Shown here piece by piece: positions 1 through 6,273 of a stretch of 6,273 bases of DNA. The DNA lies in NCBI GenBank assembly GCA_009923965.1, contig RFSL01000059.1, positions 1 to 6,273 on the forward strand, given 5' to 3'. Every line of letters begins with the position of its first letter. Position 1 is the stretch's first letter. This DNA comes from Flavobacteriia bacterium. GTDB taxonomy: Bacteria > Bacteroidota > Bacteroidia > Flavobacteriales_D > Crocinitomicaceae. The notes under the pieces are model-generated. The model searched no databases, had not been told where the DNA came from, and saw only the letters and a program-made list of their open reading frames with translations. The position numbers and the translations under genes were made by a program.

Positions 1-1028
1 TGCAAGTAATTATCCAATTTATCTTTCAAGAAATCATTGATGAAAGCACGCATGGATTTTCCTCCTGGCTCAATTTCTTGAGAACCCAATTTTGTTTTTG
101 TTTGAGATTCAAAAATTGGCTCAATAACTTTCACTGCAATTGCAGCAACAATAGATTGACGAATATCTGAAGACTCGTAATTTTTATTGTAAAAATCACG
201 AATCACCTTTGCGACAGATTCGCGAAAAGCACTTTGATGCGTTCCACCTTGCGTTGTATGCTGACCGTTTACGAAAGAATAATAATCCTCACCATAAGTT
301 CGTCCGTGCGTAAAGGCAACTTCAATGTCTTCATCTTCAATGTGAATAATTGGATAAAGAGGGTCACCATCCATGTTATTTTCTAATAAATCCTTAAGGC
401 CATCTTTAGACTGAAATTTTTCACCGTTGAAATACATTGAAAGTCCGCGGTTCAAATAACAGTAATTCCACATCATTTTATCCAAATACACTGTTTTGAA
501 AGCATGCTTCTTAAAGATATGCTCGTCTGGAATAAACTCAACGTATGTTCCATTCAATTCATCTGTTTTTTCAATTGGATAATCTTGGATCAATTCTCCT
601 TGATTAAAATCCGCACGTTTTTTCTCGCCTTCACGAACAGAATAAACTGAGAAATAGCTCGACAAAGCATTAACTGCTTTTGTTCCTACTCCATTTAACC
701 CGACTGATTTTTTAAACGCTTTTGAATCGTATTTTCCACCGGTATTCATTTTAGAAACGACATCCACTACTTTTCCAAGCGGAATTCCACGGCCATAATC
801 GCGCACGCTAACTTTACCGTCTTTTATTTTTACATCTACCTTCTTTCCATTACCCATAACGAACTCATCGATGCAATTATCAATTGTTTCTTTTACGAGA
901 ATATAAATTCCATCATCTGCCGCTGCTCCATCACCAAGCTTACCGATATACATTCCTGGTCGAAGACGAATATGCTCCTTCCAATCAAGGGAGCGGATAT
1001 TGTCTTCGGTATATTGATTTTCGACCAT
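1..1028 (-). CDS. parE: DNA topoisomerase IV subunit B, N-terminal part (3' end outside window)
   Basis: This is the ATPase subunit of type IIA topoisomerase IV, which with ParC decatenates daughter chromosomes and relaxes supercoils in the cytoplasm. Translating the minus strand from the ATG at 1028-1026 gives 342 codons plus 2 bases without a stop. A GHKL ATPase domain fills roughly residues 15-220: RPGMYIG at 23-29, the catalytic-base Glu in KETIDN (E47) with the Mg-binding Asn N51, RDYGRGIP at 76-83 (D77 contacts adenine in this family), and the lid [14 protein letters not shown] at 110-123. The transducer domain follows, with the conserved QTK at 309-311. The TOPRIM domain (EGDSA) would lie beyond the left edge; the full protein should be a little over 600 aa. 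I call ParE rather than GyrB because the start ([16 protein letters not shown]) and [20 protein letters not shown] match what I know of Bacteroidota ParE. The start follows an AT-rich leader without a Shine-Dalgarno. No parC is visible; it may lie past the left edge. Confidence 0.95.
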   Translation of the reverse strand, partial: MVENQYTEDNIRSLDWKEHIRLRPGMYIGKLGDGAAADDGIYILVKETIDNCIDEFVMGNGKKVDVKIKDGKVSVRDYGRGIPLGKVVDVVSKMNTGGKYDSKAFKKSVGLNGVGTKAVNALSSYFSVYSVREGEKKRADFNQGELIQDYPIEKTDELNGTYVEFIPDEHIFKKHAFKTVYLDKMMWNYCYLNRGLSMYFNGEKFQSKDGLKDLLENNMDGDPLYPIIHIEDEDIEVAFTHGRTYGEDYYSFVNGQHTTQGGTHQSAFRESVAKVIRDFYNKNYESSDIRQSIVAAIAVKVIEPIFESQTKTKLGSQEIEPGGKSMRAFINDFLKDKLDNYL

Positions 1029-1052
1029 TTAAAAGGAAAATTCAGATTTTAA

Positions 1053-1086
1053 CAAAAATAATGTAAACATCTTCTTTCACAACAAA
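1053..1086 (-). promoter_or_regulatory. Candidate Bacteroidota-type promoter for parE
   Basis: On the minus strand TTTGTTG (1086-1080) is followed, after 19 nt counted from the second TTG, by TATTTTTG (1060-1053). The latter is an exact match to the TAnnTTTG -7 element used by the Bacteroidota primary sigma factor, and the spacing falls inside the usual 17-23 nt. The -7 box ends 24 nt before the parE ATG, so a short leader of roughly 20 nt is expected. The call rests on motif and position only. Confidence 0.6.
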
Positions 1087-1103
1087 TAAAAATGCATTTT
1101 TAT
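1086..1103. repeat. 18-bp perfect palindrome upstream of the parE promoter
   Basis: The sequence ATAAAAATGCATTTTTAT is identical to its own reverse complement over all 18 bases; the flanking pair 1085/1104 no longer matches. It abuts the outer end of the candidate -33 element of parE, sharing base 1086. It could be an operator, an AT-rich upstream element, or a chance product of A/T tracts around ATGCAT. It is too AT-rich to be a strong RNA hairpin and lacks a spacer loop, so a DNA-binding site is more plausible than a terminator. Confidence 0.5.
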
Positions 1104-1204
1104 CAACGAATTATGTTGAAAACGAGTTTTTTTTGAAAGAAGTAGATTAAAATTATAATAGTGAATTTCATCTAAATTTAAGACAAAAAAAAAACGATTA
1201 TTTG

Positions 1205-2491
1205 CTACTGTAAAATAGATGACTTTGATGCTTGAACACGTCCCAACCACATCCAAAAGATACCAGCAAAAATAAAAGCTCCGGGTAAAATAAGCATTCC
1301 AATTCTTAAGCTTTTAAAATTATCAGAAACATGCCCTACTAATTCGGGCGACCAAATATCACCAAAAGCGTGAATTAAAAATATACAAATAGCCATTGCG
1401 CTTGCCCTCATATTTGCCGGAACACATTCGACTAAAACAGTATTAATAGGACCTGTTGCCTGAAAAAGAAAAATTAAGGAAATACCAATACACACCATAC
1501 TCAAAGTAGTGTCGGTAGTTAAAAAAGAAATGAAAGAAAAAGGAACGGCAATGAAAACAGAAAGACTTAAAAGTAGTGCATATCCAGCAGGATTCTTTTT
1601 CTTCCATCTATTAGCAAGATAACCCCCAATCAAAGTACCTAATAAACCTCCAATAACAAGTGTTGGACCTAAAAACATCGTTGCATCATTTACTTTCATA
1701 CCGTGTTCCCTAGCTAAGAAAGCAGGGCCCCAAAAAGAAAAAGCACCCATTGCAAACGTATAAAAAACATAGCCAATCGTTGCTAAAACATATTCTTTAT
1801 TTCGAAATAACGAAGCTATTTTTTTTAAATTTACTTTGTCTGAAGCTGTCTCTCCGCGATCACTCTGACCACGAGTAGGCTCAGGAATCGCAAATAAAAG
1901 AAAGGCTAAAAGAAAGCCAGGGAGCCCCGTAATAAAAAAGGCAGCACGCCAACCTAAGCTAGCTCCAATTAATCCACCCAATCCAAAACCAAGAGCTGCA
2001 CCAATTGGAACAGCGATTGAAAAAATAGTAATTGCTTGATTCCGTTTTTTGCCTGAAAAGGCATCGGAAATAACAGCAGGGCCAATCGCACCAAAACTTG
2101 CCTCTCCCAAACCAACCATCACCCGACAAAAAATCATAAAGGCATAAATTTGTGCCACGCCTGTTAAACAAGTACCCAAGCTCCACCCTATTACTCCAAT
2201 TGCCATTAATTTCTTACGCGATATCCGATCTCCTAAATAGCCGAAAATAGGAGAAGTTATAAAATATCCAAGCATGAATGCCGTGGCTAAACGCCCCATG
2301 TCTGCATCATTTGTAATACCAAGATCTTGTTTAATTGGTTCTAGAACTGCAGAAAGCACATATCTATCTATGTAATTGAATAAATTGATGATAGTAAGAA
2401 CGATCAATATTTTTCTCGCTCCGGGGATGGCATAATCTTTTTCTAAAGTTTCTTCTTTCAGTCCGTTTCCGCTCATATCATTTTCACTCAT
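1205..2491 (-). CDS. Spinster-like major facilitator superfamily (MFS) transporter
   Basis: This 428-aa inner-membrane protein has the length and hydrophobic pattern of a 12-TM MFS carrier. A charged N-terminal tail (about residues 1-27) precedes TM1. TM1 ends in NYIDRYVL (39-46), and GRLATAFMLGYF (66-77) lies in TM2. MFS motif A, GYLGDRISRKK, is at 84-94 in the TM2-TM3 loop, and FCRVMVGLGEASFGAIGP (121-138) forms TM4 to TM5. A hydrophilic linker (about 203-230) separates the two six-helix halves. The N(Y)IDR, GEAS and motif A combination resembles the Spinster (Spns) branch, whose bacterial members are largely of unknown substrate; animal relatives move lysolipids and sphingosine-1-phosphate. 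I cannot name the substrate. A second in-frame ATG at codon 6 is an alternative start, and no Shine-Dalgarno separates the two. The gene is transcribed away from dapD and toward parE, ends 176 bp before parE, and appears monocistronic. No visible truncation. Confidence 0.88.
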   Translation of the reverse strand: MSENDMSGNGLKEETLEKDYAIPGARKILIVLTIINLFNYIDRYVLSAVLEPIKQDLGITNDADMGRLATAFMLGYFITSPIFGYLGDRISRKKLMAIGVIGWSLGTCLTGVAQIYAFMIFCRVMVGLGEASFGAIGPAVISDAFSGKKRNQAITIFSIAVPIGAALGFGLGGLIGASLGWRAAFFITGLPGFLLAFLLFAIPEPTRGQSDRGETASDKVNLKKIASLFRNKEYVLATIGYVFYTFAMGAFSFWGPAFLAREHGMKVNDATMFLGPTLVIGGLLGTLIGGYLANRWKKKNPAGYALLLSLSVFIAVPFSFISFLTTDTTLSMVCIGISLIFLFQATGPINTVLVECVPANMRASAMAICIFLIHAFGDIWSPELVGHVSDNFKSLRIGMLILPGAFIFAGIFWMWLGRVQASKSSILQ

Positions 2492-2507
2492 AACTTTAAA
2501 TTTCTTA

Positions 2508-2515
2508 CAAACATA
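2508..2515 (-). promoter_or_regulatory. Candidate -7 element for the MFS transporter gene
   Basis: On the minus strand TATGTTTG (2515-2508) matches TAnnTTTG exactly and ends 16 nt before the transporter ATG. I found no TTG at the expected 17-23 nt upstream; the nearest one (in GCTTGTTTT) is 31 nt away. The promoter is therefore either weak, activator-dependent, or a chance match. Confidence 0.4.
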
Positions 2516-2574
2516 AATAATACTTTTAATTTGCGGCGACTTAAAACAAGCGAATTCTAATTAATCTTTAGGAC

Positions 2575-2608
2575 TTTGTTTTTCTTTTTTAATTTTAAAG
2601 TACTTTCG
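2575..2608 (+). promoter_or_regulatory. Candidate promoter for dapD (and possibly the men genes)
   Basis: TTTG (2575-2578) is followed after 22 nt by TACTTTCG (2601-2608), which is TAnnTTTG with one mismatch (T to C at position 7). The box ends 17 nt before the dapD ATG, leaving an A-rich leader (AAATAAAAAAAACAAG) of the kind that often replaces a Shine-Dalgarno in Bacteroidota. The 10-bp palindrome AAAGTACTTT (2597-2606) overlaps the box but is short enough to be chance. Confidence 0.5.
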
Positions 2609-2625
2609 TAAATAAAAAAAACAAG

Positions 2626-3435
2626 ATGCAATCTATAATAGAATCTGCTTGGGAAAATCGAGATTTATTAAAAGAGTCCGCCACAATTAAAGCCATAGAA
2701 ACTGTAATCGAACAACTCGATAAAGGATTGTTGCGAGTTGCAGAACCTACAAGCGATGGATCATGGATCGTTAATGAATGGGTGAAAAAAGCAGTTATCC
2801 TTTATTTTCCGATTCGAACAATGGAAACTATTGAAGTCGGTCCATTTGAATTTCATGATAAAATGGCTCTGAAGCGGAATTATAAGGAATTAGGAGTCCG
2901 TGTAGTGCCACATGCAATAGCGCGCTATGGTGCTTTTGTAGCGAGAGGCGTAATCATGATGCCTTCTTATATTAACATTGGCGCTTATGTTGATGAAGGT
3001 ACAATGGTCGATACTTGGGCAACTGTTGGAAGCTGCGCACAAATCGGAAAAAATGTGCACTTAAGCGGCGGCGTTGGAATTGGCGGTGTATTAGAACCAC
3101 TGCAAGCTGCTCCTGTAATTATTGAAGATAACGCATTTATAGGTTCACGGTGTATTGTGGTTGAAGGTGTCCGCATTGGTAAAGAAGCAGTTTTAGGAGC
3201 GAATGTTGTACTGACGCAATCAACGAAGATTATTGATGTTACTGGAACTGAACCAAAAGAATTAAGAGCTTATGTCCCAGAACGCAGTGTTGTAATTCCT
3301 GGCTCGTACACAAAGCAATTTCCTGCAGGAGAATTTCAAGTTCCCTGCGCACTCATTATTGGGCAACGAAAGGCCTCAACAGATTTAAAAACATCCTTAA
3401 ATAATGCACTTCGTGAACACAATGTTGCTGTATAA
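2626..3435 (+). CDS. dapD: 2,3,4,5-tetrahydropyridine-2,6-dicarboxylate N-succinyltransferase
   Basis: DapD transfers succinyl from succinyl-CoA to tetrahydrodipicolinate, giving N-succinyl-2-amino-6-oxopimelate, in the succinylase branch of meso-diaminopimelate and lysine synthesis; it works as a cytoplasmic trimer. The 269-aa product is close to the usual length (E. coli about 274). A helical N-terminal domain (about 1-95, with NEWVKKAVILYFPI at 50-63) precedes a left-handed beta-helix of hexapeptide repeats (about 100-225). The signature block runs from GAYVDEGTMVDTW (119-131) through GKNVHLSGGVGIGGVLEP (141-158) to FIGSRCIVVEG (171-181) and GANVVLTQSTKI (191-202). A C-terminal segment with VPCALIIGQRK (239-249) follows. 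The start fits the family N-terminus (IIESAWENRDLLKE). It is the first plus-strand gene after the divergent region and lies 20 bp before the thioesterase gene, so read-through into the men genes is likely but unproven. Nothing looks damaged. Confidence 0.97.
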   Translation: MQSIIESAWENRDLLKESATIKAIETVIEQLDKGLLRVAEPTSDGSWIVNEWVKKAVILYFPIRTMETIEVGPFEFHDKMALKRNYKELGVRVVPHAIARYGAFVARGVIMMPSYINIGAYVDEGTMVDTWATVGSCAQIGKNVHLSGGVGIGGVLEPLQAAPVIIEDNAFIGSRCIVVEGVRIGKEAVLGANVVLTQSTKIIDVTGTEPKELRAYVPERSVVIPGSYTKQFPAGEFQVPCALIIGQRKASTDLKTSLNNALREHNVAV

Positions 3436-3455
3436 TATATCTTTTTTAAGCTACT

Positions 3456-3881
3456 ATGAAATTTAAAGACGTTTCCTTAAGTGAAATAAATAGTCGTAAC
3501 TCATCTACCTTGATGCAATCTTTAGGAATAGAATGTGCCGAAATAGGAATAGATTTTCTCGTACTTAGAATGCCGGTAGACGAACGAACGATTCAACCGA
3601 TGGGAATACTTCATGGCGGAGCAAGTGCAGCCTTAATTGAAACAGTTGGTTCTATGGGTTCAACTTTACTTATCGATTTAAATACACAAACTCCCGTTGG
3701 ATTAGAGCTAAATTGCAATCATATTGGATCTGTTAAATCGGGTTTTGTACTGGCTACTGGAACACTTGTTCATTGTGGAAGAAGAACGCATGTTTGGCAA
3801 GTAAATATTCACGAAGAAGGAACTAAGAGACTGATTTGTACCGGCAGATTAACAGTCATGATTATTGAAAAAGAAGCTTAA
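3456..3881 (+). CDS. menI: Hotdog-fold acyl-CoA thioesterase, probable 1,4-dihydroxy-2-naphthoyl-CoA hydrolase
   Basis: This 141-aa protein is a full-length single hotdog domain of the PaaI/YdiI family. The helix motif QPMGILHGGASAALIETVGS (47-66) contains the HGG (53-55) and the Glu expected to be catalytic (E62), aligning with the Q-H-E set of E. coli MenI (YdiI), whose segment reads similarly. VGLELNCNHIGSVKSG further along matches the VGLEINANH strand of that family. The expected reaction is hydrolysis of 1,4-dihydroxy-2-naphthoyl-CoA to DHNA plus CoA, late in menaquinone synthesis. The fold is clear from sequence; the substrate is inferred from the 2-bp spacing to the isochorismate synthase gene and from menD just beyond. 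A broader aryl- or acyl-CoA thioesterase role cannot be excluded. There is no Shine-Dalgarno; the ATG lies 20 bp after the dapD stop and gives a start appropriate for the family. Confidence 0.82.
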   Translation: MKFKDVSLSEINSRNSSTLMQSLGIECAEIGIDFLVLRMPVDERTIQPMGILHGGASAALIETVGSMGSTLLIDLNTQTPVGLELNCNHIGSVKSGFVLATGTLVHCGRRTHVWQVNIHEEGTKRLICTGRLTVMIIEKEA

Positions 3882-3883
3882 CT

Positions 3884-4828
3884 ATGCTAATTTATCGATT
3901 TCCGAATCAAGAAATCACCAAAAAAAATGGGGGATTTGCAAAAATTAAGACCTTTCCCAAAAATGGCTTTGTAATACAGAAATTTAAGGGCTCTGATGCT
4001 TATGTTTTTGAAGAAGATGAAACACAAAATTCTTTTACTTTTTTAAAAAATCAACATCCACTTTTTACAAAAAATGACTATTTGCAAGCAGGCGAAAAAC
4101 TTGTAATCGCTCTTCAAAATTCTGGAGTTAAAAAAACCGTTTTATCAAGAATTCATTCACAAACTTTTGATACTTCAAAATCACTTGAACTTTTTTACCT
4201 CATCGAAAAAGAATATCCAAGTGCTTTTGTTTACTGCTTTTCGGATCCTATTTTAGGAACGTGGCTTGGTGCAAGTCCTGAAATATTACTAACGAAAGAA
4301 AAAGATATTTTTCAAACTACAGCTTTGGCATCTACAAAAAATGCTAATGATCAGTCGCCATGGAATGAAAAAGAAAAAAAAGAACAAGCCTATGTTCGAG
4401 AATTTATAGATCGTAATCTTCAGGCCTTGGGAATAGATTCAATCATGCAAACTGAAGTGTATGAATCCTTCGCTGGTCCGGTGAAGCACTTGCGCTCGGA
4501 TTTCCATTTTTCTTCCTCTGATAGTATTGAAACAATTTTAAATTGCCTCCATCCTACTCCAGCAGTTTGTGGTTTACCCCAAAAAAGTGCGCTCAAACTA
4601 ATTTATGAACTCGAGCAGCACAAGCGAGAATTTTACGCTGGATATATCGGAGAAATCAACGATGAGCAAACTGCTATTTATGTAAATCTGCGCTGCTGTC
4701 AAATAACTGAGAATCAAATTCATCTTTTTCTTGGTGGTGGATATACACGTGAATCAAATCCGCTTTTGGAGTGGGAAGAGACAGAAAATAAAAGTAGAAC
4801 TATTCTTGACATCATTCAAAAATTGTAA
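3884..4828 (+). CDS. menF: Isochorismate synthase (chorismate-binding enzyme), compact form
   Basis: It converts chorismate to isochorismate, the committed step into menaquinone (or catecholate siderophores), with Mg2+. The 314-aa product is much shorter than E. coli MenF (about 430 aa); the missing part is N-terminal, while the chorismate-binding domain (about 70-314) is complete. By alignment from memory with E. coli MenF, K84 in VKKTVLSRI corresponds to the general base K190, E133 in GASPE (129-133) to the acid E240, and L148 in TTALAST (145-151) to L255. Further motifs are HPTPAVCGLP (223-232), REFYAGYIGE (248-257), NLRCC (268-272) and GGGYT...EWEETENK (284-303). Residues 150 (Ser) and 146 (Thr) differ from the TEALAGT form in E. 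coli. The ATG starts 2 bp after the thioesterase stop, suggesting coupled translation, and the gene ends 9 bp before menD; the neighbours favour the menaquinone role over siderophore synthesis. An anthranilate or ADC synthase component is less likely because of the TxALA motif and context. Confidence 0.9.
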   Translation: MLIYRFPNQEITKKNGGFAKIKTFPKNGFVIQKFKGSDAYVFEEDETQNSFTFLKNQHPLFTKNDYLQAGEKLVIALQNSGVKKTVLSRIHSQTFDTSKSLELFYLIEKEYPSAFVYCFSDPILGTWLGASPEILLTKEKDIFQTTALASTKNANDQSPWNEKEKKEQAYVREFIDRNLQALGIDSIMQTEVYESFAGPVKHLRSDFHFSSSDSIETILNCLHPTPAVCGLPQKSALKLIYELEQHKREFYAGYIGEINDEQTAIYVNLRCCQITENQIHLFLGGGYTRESNPLLEWEETENKSRTILDIIQKL

Positions 4829-4833
4829 TTTTG
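4806..4833 (+). promoter_or_regulatory. Candidate internal promoter for menD, near-leaderless
   Basis: Inside the end of menF, TTG (4806-4808, within TTGACA) is followed by 17 nt and then TAATTTTG (4826-4833), an exact TAnnTTTG match that includes the menF stop codon TAA. Only four bases (CAGC) separate the box from the menD ATG at 4838, so initiation at the usual distance would begin at or next to the start codon, giving a leaderless or near-leaderless menD mRNA. The element overlaps coding sequence for the last residues of MenF, so part of the match is constrained by protein. Confidence 0.45.
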
Positions 4834-4837
4834 CAGC

Positions 4838-6273
4838 ATGCTTACAAGCGACAAGGTAATTGTTCAATTAATCGTCGATCAATGCGAAAAACACGGTATT
4901 AAACACATTGTTTTTTCTCCCGGCTCAAGAAATGCGCCTCTAGCAATTGCTTTTGATGAACATACTTCTTTTATTACACACGTCATCCATGATGAACGCA
5001 GCGCTGGTTTTTTTGCACTCGGTCTTGCTCAAGAACTAAAAGAAGCTGTTGCAATTTGCTGTACCTCTGGCTCTGCTGTTTTAAATTATTATCCGGCTAT
5101 TGCAGAAGCATATTACCGCTCTATTCCACTTTTAATTTTGAGTGCCGATAGACCTCCTCACTTAATTAATCAAGGAGACGGACAAACAATTGTCCAAAAA
5201 GATGTTTTTAAAAATCATGTTCACGAAAGTTTAAACCTTAACGATCAATTAGTTTCTGAGTCAGAAATTTGGGAAATACAAACACAAACAGCAAAAGTGT
5301 TAAACAGACTAAGTAGCGCATGGAAAGGACCAGTTCACATAAATATTGGTCTTGATGAACCACTTTATTATACAGTAGAAAAAACCAAGAATTACGCTCG
5401 AACTATTAGCGAAATAGAAAACGATAAACAACTCAGCCCAGACTTTTGCGATGAAGCGCGTGAAATTTTACCACGGAGTAAAGTGCTTGTTTTGTGTGGT
5501 CAGATGGAAAATAATGAGCGTTTATTGCGAGAATTAGTACTTTTTAGCGACAATACAAATGTTCTTGTACTCGTTGAAAATACTGCTAATTTGCAAGACC
5601 AACAATTTATTCATTGCATCGATCGTACTTTAAATCAATTTGACCACAACAAGGAAGAGTATCATCCTGATGTTCTTATAAGTATTGGAGGAGCGGTTGT
5701 CTCAAAAAAGATTAAAACCTTTCTTCGCAATTCAAAACCAAAACACCATTGGAGAATTGGAGCAGATTTTCCAGAAATGAATACCTACTCTTGCTTGAGT
5801 TACTCCTTGGAAATGACTCCTGAAAAGTTTTTTCTAGAACTCAATAAGCTAAAAATTGAAGTTAATAAATTAAATTATTCTGGACTTTGGAAAAAGCAGG
5901 ATATTCTTGCTAAGGATAAAATTCCAGCTGTAATAAAGGAGCTAAAATCATTAAGCGATTTAGTCATTTTTTATAATTTATTTGACTATTTACCTGATAA
6001 CTGTGTTCTTCACATGGCAAATAGTTCGGTAGTTCGGTATTGCCAATTATTTGACCCTATTGAAACAGTTCGCTATGAATCAAATCGTGGGACAAGTGGC
6101 ATCGATGGTTCTACAAGTACTGCAGTTGGTGCCGCAATAGCAAATCCCAATAAAATGCATTATTTTATATCTGGAGAAACTTCATTCATTTACGACAGTA
6201 ATGCATTATGGATTCGTCCCTTTCCTAAAAATTTAAAAATAATAGTAGTAAATAATTCTGGAGGCGGAATTTT
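4838..6273 (+). CDS. menD: 2-succinyl-5-enolpyruvyl-6-hydroxy-3-cyclohexene-1-carboxylate synthase, N-terminal part (3' end outside window)
   Basis: MenD is a thiamine-diphosphate enzyme that decarboxylates 2-oxoglutarate and adds the resulting C4 unit to isochorismate, the step directly after MenF. From the ATG at 4838 the frame stays open for 478 codons plus 2 bases to the window edge; family members are usually about 550-580 aa, so roughly 80-100 residues are missing. Visible signatures are SPGSRNAPL (27-35), HDERSAGFFALG (51-62) with the ThDP-activating Glu at E53, and CCTSGSAVLNYYPAIAEA with SADRPPHL in the PYR domain. A central TH3-like domain follows. In the PP domain are ANSSVVRY, RGTSGIDGSTSTAVGAA, and the metal-binding segment GETSFIYDSNALW starting at residue 446, then VVNNSGGGI. 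The first Mg ligand is normally Asp in a GD pair; here it is Glu (E447, GAA at 6176-6178). The start is supported by SDKVIVQLIV, matching the family N-terminus. It lies 9 bp after menF in the same direction, probably one operon plus its own promoter. Confidence 0.96.
   Translation, partial: MLTSDKVIVQLIVDQCEKHGIKHIVFSPGSRNAPLAIAFDEHTSFITHVIHDERSAGFFALGLAQELKEAVAICCTSGSAVLNYYPAIAEAYYRSIPLLILSADRPPHLINQGDGQTIVQKDVFKNHVHESLNLNDQLVSESEIWEIQTQTAKVLNRLSSAWKGPVHINIGLDEPLYYTVEKTKNYARTISEIENDKQLSPDFCDEAREILPRSKVLVLCGQMENNERLLRELVLFSDNTNVLVLVENTANLQDQQFIHCIDRTLNQFDHNKEEYHPDVLISIGGAVVSKKIKTFLRNSKPKHHWRIGADFPEMNTYSCLSYSLEMTPEKFFLELNKLKIEVNKLNYSGLWKKQDILAKDKIPAVIKELKSLSDLVIFYNLFDYLPDNCVLHMANSSVVRYCQLFDPIETVRYESNRGTSGIDGSTSTAVGAAIANPNKMHYFISGETSFIYDSNALWIRPFPKNLKIIVVNNSGGGI

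Noticed and set aside
884..1066. Plus-strand open frame of 60 codons over the start of parE
   Set aside because: It is antisense to the strongly conserved ParE N-terminus and its translation resembles no protein I know; it is a shadow frame.
1071..1142. Inverted 8-bp copies CTTCTTTC (1071-1078) and GAAAGAAG (1135-1142) flanking the palindrome upstream of parE
   Set aside because: Purine/pyrimidine-rich 8-mers 56 bp apart in AT-rich intergenic DNA are easily expected by chance.
1185..1194. Run of ten T on the minus strand just after the transporter stop codon, as a possible intrinsic terminator
   Set aside because: No GC-bearing hairpin precedes the T run; sequence around the stop codon does not fold into a convincing stem, so I do not annotate a terminator.
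1959..2186. Minus-strand open frame of 75 codons inside the transporter gene
   Set aside because: It lies in another frame of the MFS gene on the same strand; the Cys/Trp/Phe-rich product is what out-of-frame membrane-protein sequence gives.
2985..3176. Minus-strand open frame of 63 codons inside dapD
   Set aside because: It is antisense to the conserved beta-helix region of DapD and has no independent support.
3438..3445. TATCTTTT in the dapD-thioesterase gap as a possible -7 element
   Set aside because: The last base of TAnnTTTG is mismatched and no TTG lies 17-23 nt upstream (the nearest is 10 nt away).
4374..4381. Run of eight A inside menF, and a similar run at 3920-3927, as possible slippage or phase-variation sites
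   Set aside because: Both encode ordinary Lys-rich stretches in an AT-rich gene, the frame is intact, and phase variation of a core menaquinone gene is unlikely.

Overview
The window looks like chromosomal housekeeping DNA from an AT-rich member of the Bacteroidota, most likely a Flavobacteriales-type organism. Three things point there. The topoisomerase IV subunit B, DapD and MenD sequences carry motifs I recognise as typical of that phylum. No gene start has a convincing Shine-Dalgarno sequence. Several genes are preceded by matches to the Bacteroidota promoter pattern (TTG or TTTG, then about 17-23 nt, then TAnnTTTG). The phylum assignment is my inference from these features, not a database result.

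Layout. The left part is read from the minus strand: the N-terminal 342 codons of parE (1-1028, running off the left edge), a 176-bp intergenic region with a good promoter for parE and an 18-bp perfect palindrome, and then a complete 12-TM Spinster-like MFS transporter gene (1205-2491). A 134-bp divergent intergenic region (2492-2625) carries candidate promoters for both sides. The right part is read from the plus strand as one compact cluster: dapD (2626-3435), a hotdog-fold thioesterase (3456-3881), an isochorismate synthase (3884-4828) and menD (4838-6273, running off the right edge). Gaps within this cluster are 20, 2 and 9 bp. No gene-free stretch exceeds 176 bp.

How the genes work together. 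The last three plus-strand genes belong to the classical (chorismate/o-succinylbenzoate) menaquinone route. MenF isomerises chorismate to isochorismate, MenD adds the succinyl-semialdehyde unit from 2-oxoglutarate, and the thioesterase most likely hydrolyses 1,4-dihydroxy-2-naphthoyl-CoA later in the path. dapD, a step of meso-diaminopimelate/lysine synthesis, sits at the front and may be co-transcribed. The transporter and parE show no evident functional link to this cluster.

I found no new system, mobile element, RNA gene or CRISPR array. The points most worth a second look are small: an apparent near-leaderless internal promoter for menD overlapping the menF stop codon, the palindrome beside the parE promoter, and substitutions at conserved positions in MenF and MenD.
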